Positions 46,188-58,164 of a DNA stretch of 64,000 nt are shown here, piece by piece. Each line of letters begins with the position of its first letter. The stretch's first letter is position 1. The DNA comes from Gloeopeniophorella convolvens (taxonomy: Eukaryota; Basidiomycota; Agaricomycetes; Russulales), in contig WTXD01000014.1 in the NCBI GenBank assembly GCA_022496205.1, positions 434,001 to 498,000 on the forward strand. The letters run 5' to 3'. A model generated the notes under the pieces. It searched no databases. It saw nothing but the letters and a program-made list of their open reading frames with translations, and was not told where the DNA came from. A program made the translations under genes and the position numbers.

Positions 46188-49100
46188 ATCGGAATACAGC
46201 CGCGAGGATGCGCGCTTTTGTGGACGTGCAAGTACAAGGTAGACGAGACGAGCGAGAGATGTCGATGGGGCTGTACTAACGGAGAGGGAAAGCGAATGCG
46301 GCGGACGGCGGCTAGAGGAGCGGAGCGATGAGAGTGGCCGATGGGTGCAAGTGAAGAGCGCTGAGCCAGACTGTGGTCTATTATAACATAAATACGCATC
46401 GAGGGATGGCGAGTCTGGGAGGAAGGTCGAGTAATGGTAGCTCGTACACGGGCGATGGGTACCGGTAAATGGCGCCACGGCCAGATCTAGATCTCCAGGG
46501 GTAGGCAGTGTCTCGAGTAGCAGGCTTGCGGCCAACGCGTTGGAACCAACCTGCAGCTCCTCCATGCACTCGCCCATCTGCGCTTCGCCATCGGATCCGC
46601 GTCATTGTCTGTTGCTGCCAGATGCCACCCGCCCGTTGCACGATTCACCGAACGATTCCTTCCTTTCACGGCCCAAATGATCGCAACCCTCCGTCTAACT
46701 CTCGCCGTTGACAGCAGGAAAAACATTCCGCCTTGGGATTGATTCGATCCCGTGCCCCACCCGGCTATTCGACCCGCCTCCGTGCATCCTTTCTCAACAA
46801 TCCCCGCCAACAATTGGGCTAGCTGCCAGCGAAATTATATACTCCGCGGCACTATTACATATTCACTAGCCGCAGCCGCGTAAGCTGAAGACGGATCGCG
46901 CTCACTCAGATTTCAAACTTTGTCTATGATCGTCATGTCGCCGCCTGGGCGAATTCGTCGATGTGCAATCATTAGGCACCATGCCCCCTACACACGGTGC
47001 GACCTTCACATTCTCGGCTTAATCACAAAAGTATCAGCTACTGACGGGTGAACATGCCAGTGCTGCACCCGAAGGCAGCTCGTCCAGGCGAATTCCCCGT
47101 CGTTGCAAGGCAGCTGAGGGCCGTCGGCTGACTCGTTACGGCCCGTACCTTCACCAGGAACCCTTTACGTCTCATATTATGAGCGCCGACGGTGCATGCC
47201 TCCCCAAACGCTACGGGCCTGACATCCCCGTCCTGTACTAGTGAGATTGTCCGTGATTCATTCCAACGCGGCTTACATTGTAAGCACTTCCCCGAGTACT
47301 ATGTCACCCCGCAGCAGTCAACGTTGAAAGCGTACCCCGTTCATTCTAGGCCCATCAAATGCACCTGCGCAGTTAAGCTCTTTTATACTAAGCATGGAAG
47401 AGTTCCGATTCTGCATCAAGCGACTGGAGCCGCCGGCGCTACAACCACTTATTCACAGAGAACATCATCGTGCCATGCTCCTTGCCTCTCTCGCCGTCCT
47501 AGTATTCCCAATCAATATCCCGCCGGGACCTTGTTCCTCTTTTAGCTGCCCTGTCGCGCTCTGACCGCGAGGACGCTGCACTCCCAGAGCCTCGAATTTC
47601 CGGCTTCATCCACTCACAGGAGTACCAGAGCTGTTTAGGGGCCTGTCTCAGCAGCTGGTCCCGGTGCTCTCGATGTGTCTATACAATACCTTAGTATTGA
47701 CACGGTCCGAATATTAGCTTAACTTCGGCATGTTAGTGCCCCCGCATCGTTCCCGTAGGAGGCAGGCACGGACGGGGGTGCCAAGGCCGTGGTACCTCCG
47801 AGACAGGGAGCGCCGTTGCTTGTTGCAATCACTTGACTTGTGTTTCCTCTTCCAAGGCGGTGGCGAAGAGATCTTCGTAACTAAAGTTTCAAAACGACTG
47901 GGCGCTGAAGACGCCCGATGGACCACTTTCTAGTATGTCTTCTGACGGCACATGATGCATAGCACTTTGACCGTGTATGGTTCTACGTTCACCGCCGATG
48001 TCTCATTGAGCTTGGGCACCGTCTGCTGACAGCATCCAGCCGGGTGCTCGTGAACAGTTGTGACTACTTTGCGAATCATGGACGTAAGTACCTCCTCCTC
48101 AAGGCAGTACTCGAGTACATAACAATTGCAACAATTGATCTCAACATGCTGCAGTGGTGAGCCGGCATCGCAGAGCTCCCTACATTTGATCCACCCATCA
48201 CCACTGGTAGTGGGCACCTGCATCACCGTAGGACGGCTGCTGGTTAATGATCCACAGCTTCCTTTTTGTCACACCTGGCCTAGTGCGCGCACGGCTTGTT
48301 CGTTAGAGACAGCTTACCACCGCAGTCCACTTTGTGCAAACTGCATGCACATGAAACTTATGTGTGGCCAGTACTCACCCTCGCCTCTCAGGGTCCCTTG
48401 CGGCCGGCTCGTCCAGGTGGTCCGACCGTCCCTGTGGCGTTAAAGCTGCAATGAGCCTCGATTGCCGTACGGTCTGGCCAACAATCGGCACTGGGCGTGC
48501 TTTCGCCGCTAGGTCATGGTCATTCAATCAGGCTACCACCAATCTGTCCGCCCGGCCCTATGGGGGCAGGTGGGACCGGTAAGGGTTCAGATACCACGCC
48601 AATCTTTTCCCATGCTCCTTGGCGTCTTAGTGTGCTTTTTTATAGTTTGCTCCCCTCGCGCGCCTTGAAGCTTGAATTCCGTTACAGAAATCGTTCTCTC
48701 CACACGGCAGCACCTTCTCCACGTTCTAGGACAAATATCACATCGTTGTACGTACGTAGGGACTAGGCCTGGCTACTCTGGATCTGCGATAAGTTAGAGG
48801 GGGGCGAATTCGAGAAGGAACGGAGCGGCCAGTCGTGCGCTCTACCAAGATAAGCGCAAATTTGGCACGCTTACTGTAGTGATCGTGTATCTCGTTGGAT
48901 TGCATATATCATGTCGTGCCGCATGCCCTTTCGCCCTCCATGCCTGTGGCCATTTCGCGAAGCGTCTGCGTGGTGGCCTCGCCGTGCGCACTTTCTCCGA
49001 TGCATTATAGCAGCAGCGTCGAATTTGACCAGCAAACTCCGGCCACCAAAGTGCGCTGAGTAGCCCTCGTTTGGCTAGGTATATTCATAAGCGAATGTTT

Positions 49101-49744
49101 GGGCGCGATCTCCCGCCGTAGACCGCTCCCCTGTTCGACCGCGGGCGCCTTCTGGTGTTCCACCTGTCGACGGAAATGCTGTCGGCATTCCAGAAGCTGT
49201 CGGGCATCATTGCTATGCTGCGCTCCACCATCTGGCCCTGATATTGGCGTCTCGTCTGTGAATCTAGACAACCGGTCCTCGGTCGACCGCGGGTACGTGC
49301 AGCGGCGGTTTGGAAGGCGCGTGCCGGCGCCGCGCGTGGGTGGCAGCTATGACGAGCGCGGGCGCGTGGCGGCTGCAGATCGTCCGCCGCCGGCGGGGTT
49401 GGCATCTCGGCTTATTCGGGCTGGGGTTCGCACCTGGGATGGCACATGGATGGCGTGATTCCGGGAGAAGTGTCGCGCGTTGGGCGAGAGGCTGCGCACC
49501 GGTGCGCGCGACCCACTCGCCGCCGCAGGCGCAACGGCGTTTCTGCCTCTATCACCGCGGAGGAGCCCCGCTGGACATGTTGGGCCCATGTAACGGAGGC
49601 GCGGGGCTGCTAACGGCCTCTCTATGTTCCATTCTTGACACGCCGTTTGTCCGTGTCGTTTGCGGATTGGAGTTTGCGCGACCGTCGGAGTAAGGCGGTT
49701 TTGGCCCTGCTCGAAAAAAAAAAGCATCGCAATGAATTTAGTTT
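46188..49744. other. Large region without a recognisable gene
   Basis: About 3.5 kb, by far the longest gap in this window. I find only short ORFs of random composition. The least random are a small Cys-rich reverse frame (ATG 48223 to 47930) and GC-rich frames on both strands at 49300-49700. No transposase, reverse transcriptase, long terminal repeat, tRNA or rRNA is seen. It includes the promoter of the upstream hypothetical gene. It could hold a non-coding RNA, a decayed element or a highly diverged gene. Confidence 0.4.
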
Positions 49745-50797
49745 CTACAAGTGTTTATCGGACCACCGTCCCACCCACCACCGGCACATGCCTTTGCGCA
49801 CCCCCAACTGGTCCCAGTCCACACCGTGTATTGGCAACGTGCCCCTCCACTCTTCATCAACCTCTCGTCCGTTCTCGCCGGCGCCACTATCGATCCACAG
49901 AAGCCCACGTTTCTCCGCCTGGTGCAGGAATGCAGTGCATACGTCTGTGCGTGTGTATATGCCAGCTGCAACGAAAACACGCGAGGTGGGGCGACGCGCA
50001 AGAAGCATGGAGATCGAGTCCAATAGTGCGCCATGGCTGCGGTCGAAGTGCAGCAGATCGGAAAGAATCACAGCGTCGTATCCCCCGGGCAGCGGCAGGG
50101 GCCCTTGTGGCGCTAGCGACTTGCTACATCATCCTGATCAGAAGCCCCTCGGCGGCGTGGACGAGGCAAAGACTTACAGCAGATGACTGGCGTCTTGCCC
50201 CCACTCATAGCCTTCGCACCGTACGGCGCAGCCGGAAGTCACAGCCCCCGCATTACTGTCGACATTGCTTTTCAAATTCCCCAAGATTATATCGTCGGGG
50301 TAATCGGTGACAACCACAAGGGCCGGCGGATCGGGCAACGTGGACGCCAAGAGGGAAGGGAGTGCGGTACCCGAGCCCAGTTCAATTACTGAGTCGCGAT
50401 CAGATGAGATGAGTTTATAGAGGGCGTGGACTAGACCTACCCGAATATCCAGACAATGGAATCAATCCCCGCTCAATGCGTTCTGCGAGGAGGAGTGCGG
50501 GAGAGAACAGGTGGTCCGCAAGCAGCGTGATTGCCTTGCAATGCAAGGAGGAATGAACGGATTGAGTCCCATGGTATGGCACACGGTAATCACCTTCCCT
50601 TCCTTGAATTGTGAGACGACATGAGATGAATGTGACTTCGATTACACCTGCACATGGATAGACCTGCGGACCTTTGGCGCAACAGTTACATTCAAAGGGC
50701 CGAATGATAGCAAAGCATTGTCAGACTCCGAAGAACTGTCTTCTCCGAGCAGAACAAGAGCGTCATTGAAGATGTTTTCCGCGCTTTCTGGATCCAT
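49745..50797 (-). CDS. EFM7: EFM7/Nnt1-like protein methyltransferase
   Basis: Class I SAM methyltransferase of the lysine-methyltransferase 16 family. Yeast Efm7/Nnt1 methylates the N terminus and Lys2 of eEF1A. The ATG at 50797 gives MDPESAENIFNDALVLLGED and ends exon 1 at LNVTVAPK. Joining across two short introns gives EGK then AITLLADHLFSPALLLAERI, the family's signature. Then come motif I (VIELGSGTALPSLLAS), DYPDDIILGNLKSNVDSN, the post-I acidic residues, DAVILSDLLHFDRSH (family SDLL motif), YTRTDVCTAFLHQAEKRG and the terminal KGMCRWWVGRW. A stop lies at 49745-49747. Length about 250. EGK appears to be encoded by a separate 9-nt exon (50594-50602). Confidence 0.82.
50594..50602 (-). other. 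Predicted 9-nt microexon in the EFM7-like gene
   Basis: On the reverse strand GAAGGGAAG is bounded by an AG acceptor (...ATTCAAG) and a GT donor (GTGATTACC). It separates a 69-nt intron (50603-50671) from a 59-nt intron (50535-50593). It preserves the APK-EGK-AITLLADHLFSP run. The alternative is a longer exon beginning after GAAG at about 50642, encoding an unconserved-looking segment. Confidence 0.5.
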
Positions 50798-51768
50798 GAA
50801 CGAAGTGCAAGCAGGAGTTGAATCTCCGATATAACCGAGGTATACGTGATTGGACATGTACGTCACGTGCGTTCGACGCGTCTGTTTAATGATTGTCAAT
50901 TTGAGGACAGAAAGATCACGAGGATCAGGACTAGCGCGATTATTCATGCCACTGGGCGGAGTTTAGGACGCAAGATGATTCGAACCCGAGTTACAACGGC
51001 GCCATGGTCTCTGGCGTGTCGTGAGTTCGGATCGTTGCACGTATCCATCAAAGTCATCAGAGAAGATGCAACGCGGCGGCGCGTATAAGATATTGAGTAC
51101 TTGGGTGATGGAATGGATACATGGGAGGCCACGACGTCACGCGTCACGACATTGTATGGACATGGACGTCTTATCCGAGCAGCAAGTTCTATGAAAGGGC
51201 AAAGGAAGGCCGTGCATAGGGGCTACGTGGTTACCCCACAGGAAAAGACGCGTGTGAAACTGATATTGCATGGGTGTGCCGCAACAAGACGTCGTTTGTT
51301 CTCACCGGCGGTGTGCAGTTCCCCCCCCCCCTTCTCTTACGGTGTTCGAGAGTCGGGGGTGGAAAGGAAGTGTAGAAGGAAGAGGACGATTCTGAGACAA
51401 AGGACAAGGTTGTTGCGGGGATGGGAGCGGCCTTGTGACTGGAAAAGGGTCCGGCATGCTCGGAGACAGTGCTTGATACAGAAGAGGATGTCGTTGGGAA
51501 GCGGGAGGGTGGCTGAGAGCCGGAGGAGGGAAAGACGCTGTGGCCACGTGGGGACGAGTGGAGGTGGCGTGGGAAAGGTGCGGGAAGCGTCCTCGACCGC
51601 GTGGGAGCCACGAGACGAGCCAAGCCAGGCCAAGCCGAGCCATCGCCCCGCGCTTTCCTGCTCAGCCCGCCGCCGCTCTGCTCGTCCTCCTCCCCCTCCC
51701 TCGACCGACCCCTCTCCTTCCCTCTTTGCTTTCTCCTTTCTCGCAATAACCCGATATCCCCTGTGCAA
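50798..51768. other. Divergent intergenic region EFM7-like / phosphodiesterase
   Basis: About 970 bases between divergent starts. The 200 bases before the phosphodiesterase ATG are pyrimidine-rich on the coding strand, typical of fungal leaders. A poly-C run lies at about 51321. A tRNA-like B box near 50981-50992 (reverse strand) does not fold into a tRNA. Confidence 0.45.
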
Positions 51769-53968
51769 ATGGACACGCTTCAGCCGCCCAATAATAACGA
51801 CAGGCGCAGGAGCGTCGATGTCGGCGGTCTCAAGCTGGCCCTCAATACTCCAGGCAGTGGCCATGGCTGGGGCGGTTGGCTCCGTTCACCCGCAGATGCA
51901 GAACAGCAGCAGCCCGTGTTCGTCCTCCTGTCTTTTCCTTCACATGCACCACTTTGACACCCTTCTTTAGCTACGCGGAACTTCTCAGCGACATGTACAC
52001 ACATACACAGACGGTCATCAATGCCCACGAACGATCGTATGTATGCTTTGCGATCAGCCTATATACATGTCGCCCTCATCCCATGCTGCCAGAGACCCCA
52101 TCGTTGTCTCATCGGAGCGTCGCGCGCAGCTCATCCAATCATTAGATAGCTGGCATTTCGAGCCTCACAAGCTTCCCGAGGACGAGGTCCTCTACTGCTC
52201 CCTTATCATCTTTGAGACGCTCTTTCGGCTCGATGGCCTCTCCACCGCAGTTCCTGTTTCCCCAGGTTCGTGAGATTGTCTGGCACAACAGTCTATCGCT
52301 CAGCGCAATCTATGCCCACAGACCAGGTCATGTCTCTCATTGCCAATCTCCAACACGTCTACCGTCAACAAAACTCATACCACAATTTTGAGCACGCACT
52401 CGACGTCCTCCAAGCCATCCACCGATTTCTCTGCTCTGCCGGGAGAGTCCCTCCTGCGTCGGTACTTCTTGAATCCGACGATCGGACGTGGAAACCTAGC
52501 CCTGTGACGGGAAAACCAGCACTGGTGCACTATTTAACTGACGAAGATCTGTTCTGTTTGTATGTTGCGTCGATAGGGCATGACGCTGGGCACCCAGGCG
52601 TGACCAATGGCTTTATGGTGAGCTGTGCAGTTTACATTCGTGGGTTAAATCCCTACCCTCTAATTGTCCCAAGAAAAACGCACAGGCTCCCTTATCGTCA
52701 CTCTACGATCACAATTCCCCGCTTGAGCAACTTCATTACACTCTCCTTTCACACATTCTGCGCCGCCAGGGCTTTGCTTTTCTACTCGACAACTCTGGCC
52801 AGGCGTCTCACTTTCGGGAGTTACTCGCAAAGACAATCCTGGCGACTGACATGCGTGTACACTACGAATTTATGGATAACTACCGGAAGCTAGTCGAAGG
52901 CGCTGCTGTAGAGCCTTGGGACGCGAAAGTTCTCGTCTGCCAAGCGTTGATCAAGGCCGCAGATATCAGCAATCCGGTATTTGAGCACTTGATTGCGGCA
53001 TGTGTTCTTTTTCTAACGACAGTCAGTGTCGCCCTCTCAATGTCTCGCAACACTGGGCTTCCGCACTTCAAGAAGAATGGACAACCCAAGCTACTCTGGA
53101 GCGACATCTTCATATGAATCCCTCTGTGAAGGAGGAAGATGACCCTTTATCAGAGGCCAAGTCCCAAGTCTGGTTCATCGAAACATTCGCGAAACCTCTG
53201 TTCGATCTTACTGCCTGTGGTATTCCAGGTCAGCTGGTGCCCTGCTTCTTCCGTGCGCACTAAGTGACCTTCGTGATGCACGTAGAAACGGCAGAGTACG
53301 CTGATCAATGTTCCGAGAACCTCACAAGATGGAAAACAAGAGTTCAAGACCTCTCATCTCTCAACGGCGCAGAGTCGGACACCCTCAGCCGCTCCAGTAG
53401 TGAGCGTGAACGTCCTTTCTCTCCCACCCAATCACCCGAGGATTTTGCATCTGCATTCCCCATGGCACTGCCAGCTTCTCTCCGATTCAATGTCGATCAA
53501 AGCGACAGATCGTCTATTCTATCCATACCTCCTCCTGCTCTAACAGACACCGATTCTTCGCGCGCATCTTCACCTACATTAGCTGCTGCTACCTCGGGTA
53601 ACCCCCCATTACCTCCGCTCTCTATCACCAGGGGAGATGCGGGGAGCAGTAACAGCTCGTCGCCCAGTCTAAACTCTGCGCCACAATCCCCAGGGCTCTC
53701 CGATACTGCCTCAACGCGTGCGAATTTACTCAGCCCGTCCCACGATGGTACGCTCGGCCTGGTAGTCAGCATGGGCGCCAACGGCACCGGTAGCAGCGCC
53801 GCCGCAATTCGCGCCGCATACAAAGTGAGCGTGCGGAAGAAACCCAGCTTCCACCGTAATTCGTGGAGTCCCGGTTTACATGGTATACCGGTGCCGCCCC
53901 TGCCCACGAGCACCGTCCCCGCGCGGCGAGAGATGTCGGTCATCGCCGGCCAGGGTATCGAACCTTGA
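51769..53968 (+). CDS. PDE2: 3',5'-cyclic nucleotide phosphodiesterase (PDEase_I)
   Basis: Hydrolyses cAMP and so lowers PKA signalling. The ATG at 51769 (MDTLQPPNNNDRRRSVDVGG) opens a short N-terminal part, then SYAELLSDMYTHTQTVINAH, LIQSLDSWHFEPHKLPEDEV and the metal-dependent HD core: YHNFEHALDVLQAIHRFL (HNxxH), LYVASIGHDAGHPGVTNGFM (HDxxHPG), DMRVHYEFMDNYRKLVEG and AKVLVCQALIKAADISNP (the metal-binding ADISNP; HADISNP is usual). WAASLQEEWTTQATLERHLH and SQVWFIETFAKPLFDLTA follow. A Ser/Pro-rich tail of about 200 residues ends at 53968. About six introns. The symbol follows the class II-unlike, high-affinity PDE2 type; one enzyme of this class is usual in fungi. Confidence 0.9.
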
Positions 53969-54556
53969 CACCCCCGCCCATCAGGGACTGGATCGGACTG
54001 CCCCCCAAAACTGTATGTATACTCTGTATCAACCATCTTCGGTTACGATGTGCACGACTGTCTGGTTCACTTCTTTACGATCTTGACGAAAGAGGAGCAT
54101 CACACCCATACATCTACATTCACAGTATCTATCTATCTCGGGTTCTCCCTCTGTCTCTCCGCGCTTGTTTTTTTTACCATTAGCAAAGCCCCTTTCGTTC
54201 ACAAGTTGTCCCGCCTCGACGCAGGCCGGTCGCCGGAGGTTTATGTAGATAATCGCGCATATTTTCTGTAGCTAGTGACTTGGTATGTGTTTCAGAAATA
54301 AATCATCCACCCGAGCATAGCATTTCTCGATTGCGGAGGACGCGGGGCTTCGCCGAGTATGTGGTGAGGCGATCAGATGGCTTCACAACAGTCGAGAAGG
54401 GTATATGTAATGATGATGTGCATAGCGCGTACTCTAGGATATATGATAACTACTCTATGAGGTGACAGTCGCTACATATGCAGTCGCACACGCTCTGAAA
54501 CGCGATACACACGGGCAGAAATCAGTCAAGTCCACAGTCCGGTCAACAACAGTCCA
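53969..54556. other. Convergent 3' region (phosphodiesterase / S10 protein)
   Basis: About 590 bases between converging stop codons, AT-richer than the flanks. No gene is recognised. Confidence 0.45.
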
Positions 54557-57500
54557 TCACAGAGCCCACGCAACACCCAACGTGCCGAGGACACCGAGCC
54601 ACAGCCCCCCAGCGGACAACGCCAGCCTCGAGTCCGCCCCCGACGTAGACGCCTGCGCGCCCCCCGTGGCGTTCTCGAGGAAGCCCACCCACGCTGCGAT
54701 CGTCGCCGAGGGCGCGACGAGCGTTGACTGCGTTGTCGTGGCTCCAAGGAAGATCTCGCTCGCGACGCGCGGCGCGTCGTCCGCCGCGTCCGGGTCCTCA
54801 CCGCCGAGTACCACGACATGGTTCTTCGAGTCGACCGTGATGGACCCGGTCGTGTTCGAGCTGAGCACGAATTGGCGGAAGAACGTGTACGCCTGCGAGG
54901 ATTGCACCGTCAGTGTCTGCAGTGGCCGTACGTGGCAAGCGATAGGTTACGCACGGCGGTCGGGTTGGTGAACGGCGTTAAGGAGCCAATGTTGTCGAAC
55001 AGAGCATACACGATCCCGCGCTCTTGGTGCACGATCCCGGCCACGTTACCGTTGTCATCGACCCAGTGCGTCGATGGCTTGCGCGTGAAGCCGCGTGTGC
55101 CTCCGAATGTCGTGTTCTACGCCGAAGTAAGTTCCAGCTGTGCTGTACTAATTCGTTCAAGGTTGAACTTGCCTGTATGAGGACTGAAGAATCTCTGTGA
55201 GTTCCCGAAGAAGACATTCAGATACTGGCCGGGACTTACTCTCTAAGCTGCGGTGATGGGCGATGGCGTTGTTGCCGCTGGAATACAAGACGAGCTCGAC
55301 ATTCTTGGACGCAGCGGCATTGACGAGATCCTGGAAGAACGTAGCAGGTCTAGAACGAGGATCAGCATCTAAGTGGAGTGGCTGGGTGATGACGGGTGCG
55401 TACGGAGGGCCTGTTGGGCAAGAGCGCGCGATCAGCCCAGTCCGTCTCCTTTCGAAAGCGTAACTCACTAGGGTCGCCGAAAAAGTTCGTCGCAGAGGCT
55501 GATAGCGCAATGAGTCAAGATCGGATGGCGCATGATAATTTTCTCACAGAAGTTGAGAGTAGAGCCAAAAGGATACTGGTCGATCGAGGTCCAGTTCTTG
55601 CTAAAAGGTCCATGGAGCGCCCCTCGAACCTGAAGAGCTATGGGACAATTTGTCAGACAGAACCCGGTCCCGGCCTGAGGCCTCCACGCACAGTTGAAGT
55701 AGATGCCCCCATCAATCGATGGTTGCGGTTGGACAACATCGGCGACGTCGTAGAGCTGATTATAGCCCTGCAATCAGTCTAGGACCAGTTAGAAATGAGC
55801 GGAACACACGTCGAAAACGCCAGGAGCTGTTGAAATTGGGTATCAATTATGATGCTATGCAGAGACCGTCCACACCACGACGTACTCCACGGGAATGAGA
55901 AGTTCCCGGCATAATCAACCAACTCGTCAAAGAGCGAGCAGCCGTAATTCGGGTCCAAGGCGTCGCTCAACGATAGGCTCTGGCGCTTCGTAGTGAGTGG
56001 AGAATAGCGCCGCCTCTGTAGAAGGCCATCGGTCGTTTCCCGGGCCGCGACTGACTTCCACACAGGCGATATACGATCAGCAGACTGAATGGACGGCAAC
56101 ACTGATTGTTGCGGGTACGTCAGGTTAACATCATAGCCACAGAGATGCGATCTATGAGAAACTCTGAGCCAGGCTGCGATGACGAACAGAATCAAAGAAC
56201 CGTACTTTGACTGGAACGCCGCGAACGTGCTCTGTTCAAATTTGATCAATTGAGGGAACGACTCCGCAATGCTTAGCTATAAGAGGCAAATCAGTCCCCA
56301 ATCCGATCTCAGACGATATGCCGTGACTCACAGTGGCGAGATTCGCAGATACACTGGGATCATAAAACATGCCATTTCCAATGGCGATCTTTTGCAACAT
56401 CACAGGGGAGTTGGAGGATGTCATCAAAGCTTTGGAAATGTAGGACTATCGCCGCAGTAAGTTCCCATATAACCACGGAGATACTGGAAGCATACAATGT
56501 AGATCGATGCGTAGTCCTCTCCAGCTAGATACAGTGGTCGCGTTGCCAAACTCGGGAAAATTTTGACCAGATTTGACAGGAAACCGATCTAGACATATCA
56601 TATCAGTACAGCAGTGATATCAGTAAGACCTGCGGCGCACGAAATCATTTGTCACATCATTCTCGTCCTTGGCTGGGCAACTCAATTAAGCGCTCGAAGT
56701 TCCGTGGCAGAATGCGCACCATATCCGTCAGAGTCCACAGTCGAGAAGCCAGCGCCAACTGAGACAGACTGTCACTAACGCCCATCAGAGAGCGGGGCGG
56801 AAATGAACGCACCGGGTTGATCGACCCAGAAAGTGTCAATCAGAGTGGTCAAGCTCTTCGAGTTCTGCGAAACTGTGAAATCATTGTGCAAAAGCATGGG
56901 TCCATTCTACGGGGATTCTAGGTCATTAAGGGCCGGGGCGCCTAGGAGGAACGGGCATTACGGCGATCATCGATGTCAACAGGCCAGAGGATCCCGGGCT
57001 TCGTTCCAATGAGGTCAGAATAACAACATGAAACGGAGGTCCTTACCCGCCACCACCACCAAGCCAGATCAACCAAGGCGACAGCTCAATCTGGCCGGCC
57101 AATGCCGTCAGAGATCCTATATTATTCTCGAAGCCCCAGAAGAAAATAGTATTATTCGGGTGTCCTGACCGTCCGACGGGGATGTTTCCAGCGTAGTTGT
57201 TTCCGAGAGGAAAAGTGATGTTCGGGAGGCCCTGAGTCACCAGATAGACTGCGCGAGCAAAGCCTCAAAATTGAGAGAAGGGGTGGGAAGTACTAAAGCT
57301 CACAGTCTTGCCATGACGAATTAAAATTCGTCTCTGAAGTGACGCTCGCGTTTTGTGGGAAGCTGTTGGGGAGTTGTCCTGGTTTGAGAGGTGGCGGTGC
57401 GGGAACCGGAAGAGCAGAGCTAGTAGACGAAGCGACGGCAGACGACGAACTGCTGTTGGAAGCTGTAGCAGGGCTAGTCGTTGCAGCGCTGCTCGACGAT

Positions 57501-57691
57501 GAAGGTGAACTTGGCGCTCTAGTCGACGCCGGAGGACTTGTTGTGCCCGAGCCATGTGCTGAGGTGGAATTAGAAGGTGGTGCTGATGTCGCTGCTGCCG
57601 CTGCGAAGGTATGTCCACAGAAAATAGGCTGAAATGCAAGAATTAAGGAGAGGACGGCAACGAGCTCGAAGCCTTTGAAAGAGGGAACCAT
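54557..57691 (-). CDS. S10 serine carboxypeptidase homologue, GPI-anchored, probably inactive
   Basis: The ATG at 57691 gives a signal peptide (FELVAVLSLILAFQPIFCGH) and a Ser/Thr/Pro stalk (57330-57600). The S10 fold follows: NITFPLGNNYAGNIPVGRSG, IFFWGFENNIGSLTALAGQI, PWLIWLGGGGGPGSSGLLTS and NGPMLLHNDFTVSQNSKSLT. The usual GESYA nucleophile motif reads GEDYA (Asp codon 56514-56516). The segment around the family's catalytic Asp reads YSSGNNAIAHHRSLE, lacking Asp. The expected GAGHxVP reads DNIGSLTP, with Ser (54982-54984) for His. The end is VWDD-like GFTRKPSTHWVDDNGNVAGI, then a hydrophobic C terminus (LSAGGLWLGVLGTLGVAWAL) after small residues, a GPI-anchor signal. Many introns (about twelve). 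Likely a cell-wall or membrane protein that lost peptidase activity. Confidence 0.82.
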
Positions 57692-58164
57692 GGTGGAAGA
57701 AAGAGAACGACCTGGGAAGGACCAAGGGTATCCCGAGAATCAGGACGTGCCCCTGCATATGCTTTTGTATAGCAGAGCGGCCCTGGATGACAAAATCTTG
57801 GGGAAGGAGGTCGCACTAACGGCGAGTGCCTATAATACGTCCATCGGCCCCTGCTTGTCCGTACGTGGCTCTCAGGCAAAAGTATGCAACCTGACGCATC
57901 CTTGGTCACACCGACAGGAGGGCTGTCAAATCCGGGAATCTCTCGGGCTCGGTGAGAGGGCAATCAAGAAGCACGGGGTGCTATACGGTCAGAGTCGAGA
58001 CCGGTGTCGAAGGCGATTGGACGGCTGCAGAGTGCAACACGATAGAGCATGTTTGAGACAGGAAAGGAGAAATGTTGAGATTGACGCTGAGCGTCAGTAG
58101 CAAGCGCTGACCCGACGGCCGATACTCCCATATAAGCCACACCACCGGCCACCAACCAGAGCCC
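57692..58164. other. Promoter of the S10 protein
   Basis: About 470 bases upstream of the S10 start. A TATA-like element occurs at about 57766 (reverse complement of ttgtatag). A small reverse frame here encodes a hydrophobic stretch (VAGGVAYMGVSAVGSALATD), but it lacks an ATG at its start. Confidence 0.35.

Noticed and set aside
46188..46577. In-frame N-terminal extension of the hypothetical protein to the ATG at 46577
   Set aside because: Contains TATA-like and AT-rich leader sequence and no protein-like pattern, so the ATG at 46187 was preferred.
47930..48223. Small Cys-rich reverse ORF (possible secreted effector)
   Set aside because: No signal peptide, and cysteines are not spaced in a regular pattern; likely chance.
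50970..51060. tRNA-like B box (GGTTCGAATC) on the reverse strand
   Set aside because: Neither T-stem nor acceptor stem pairs when folded by hand.
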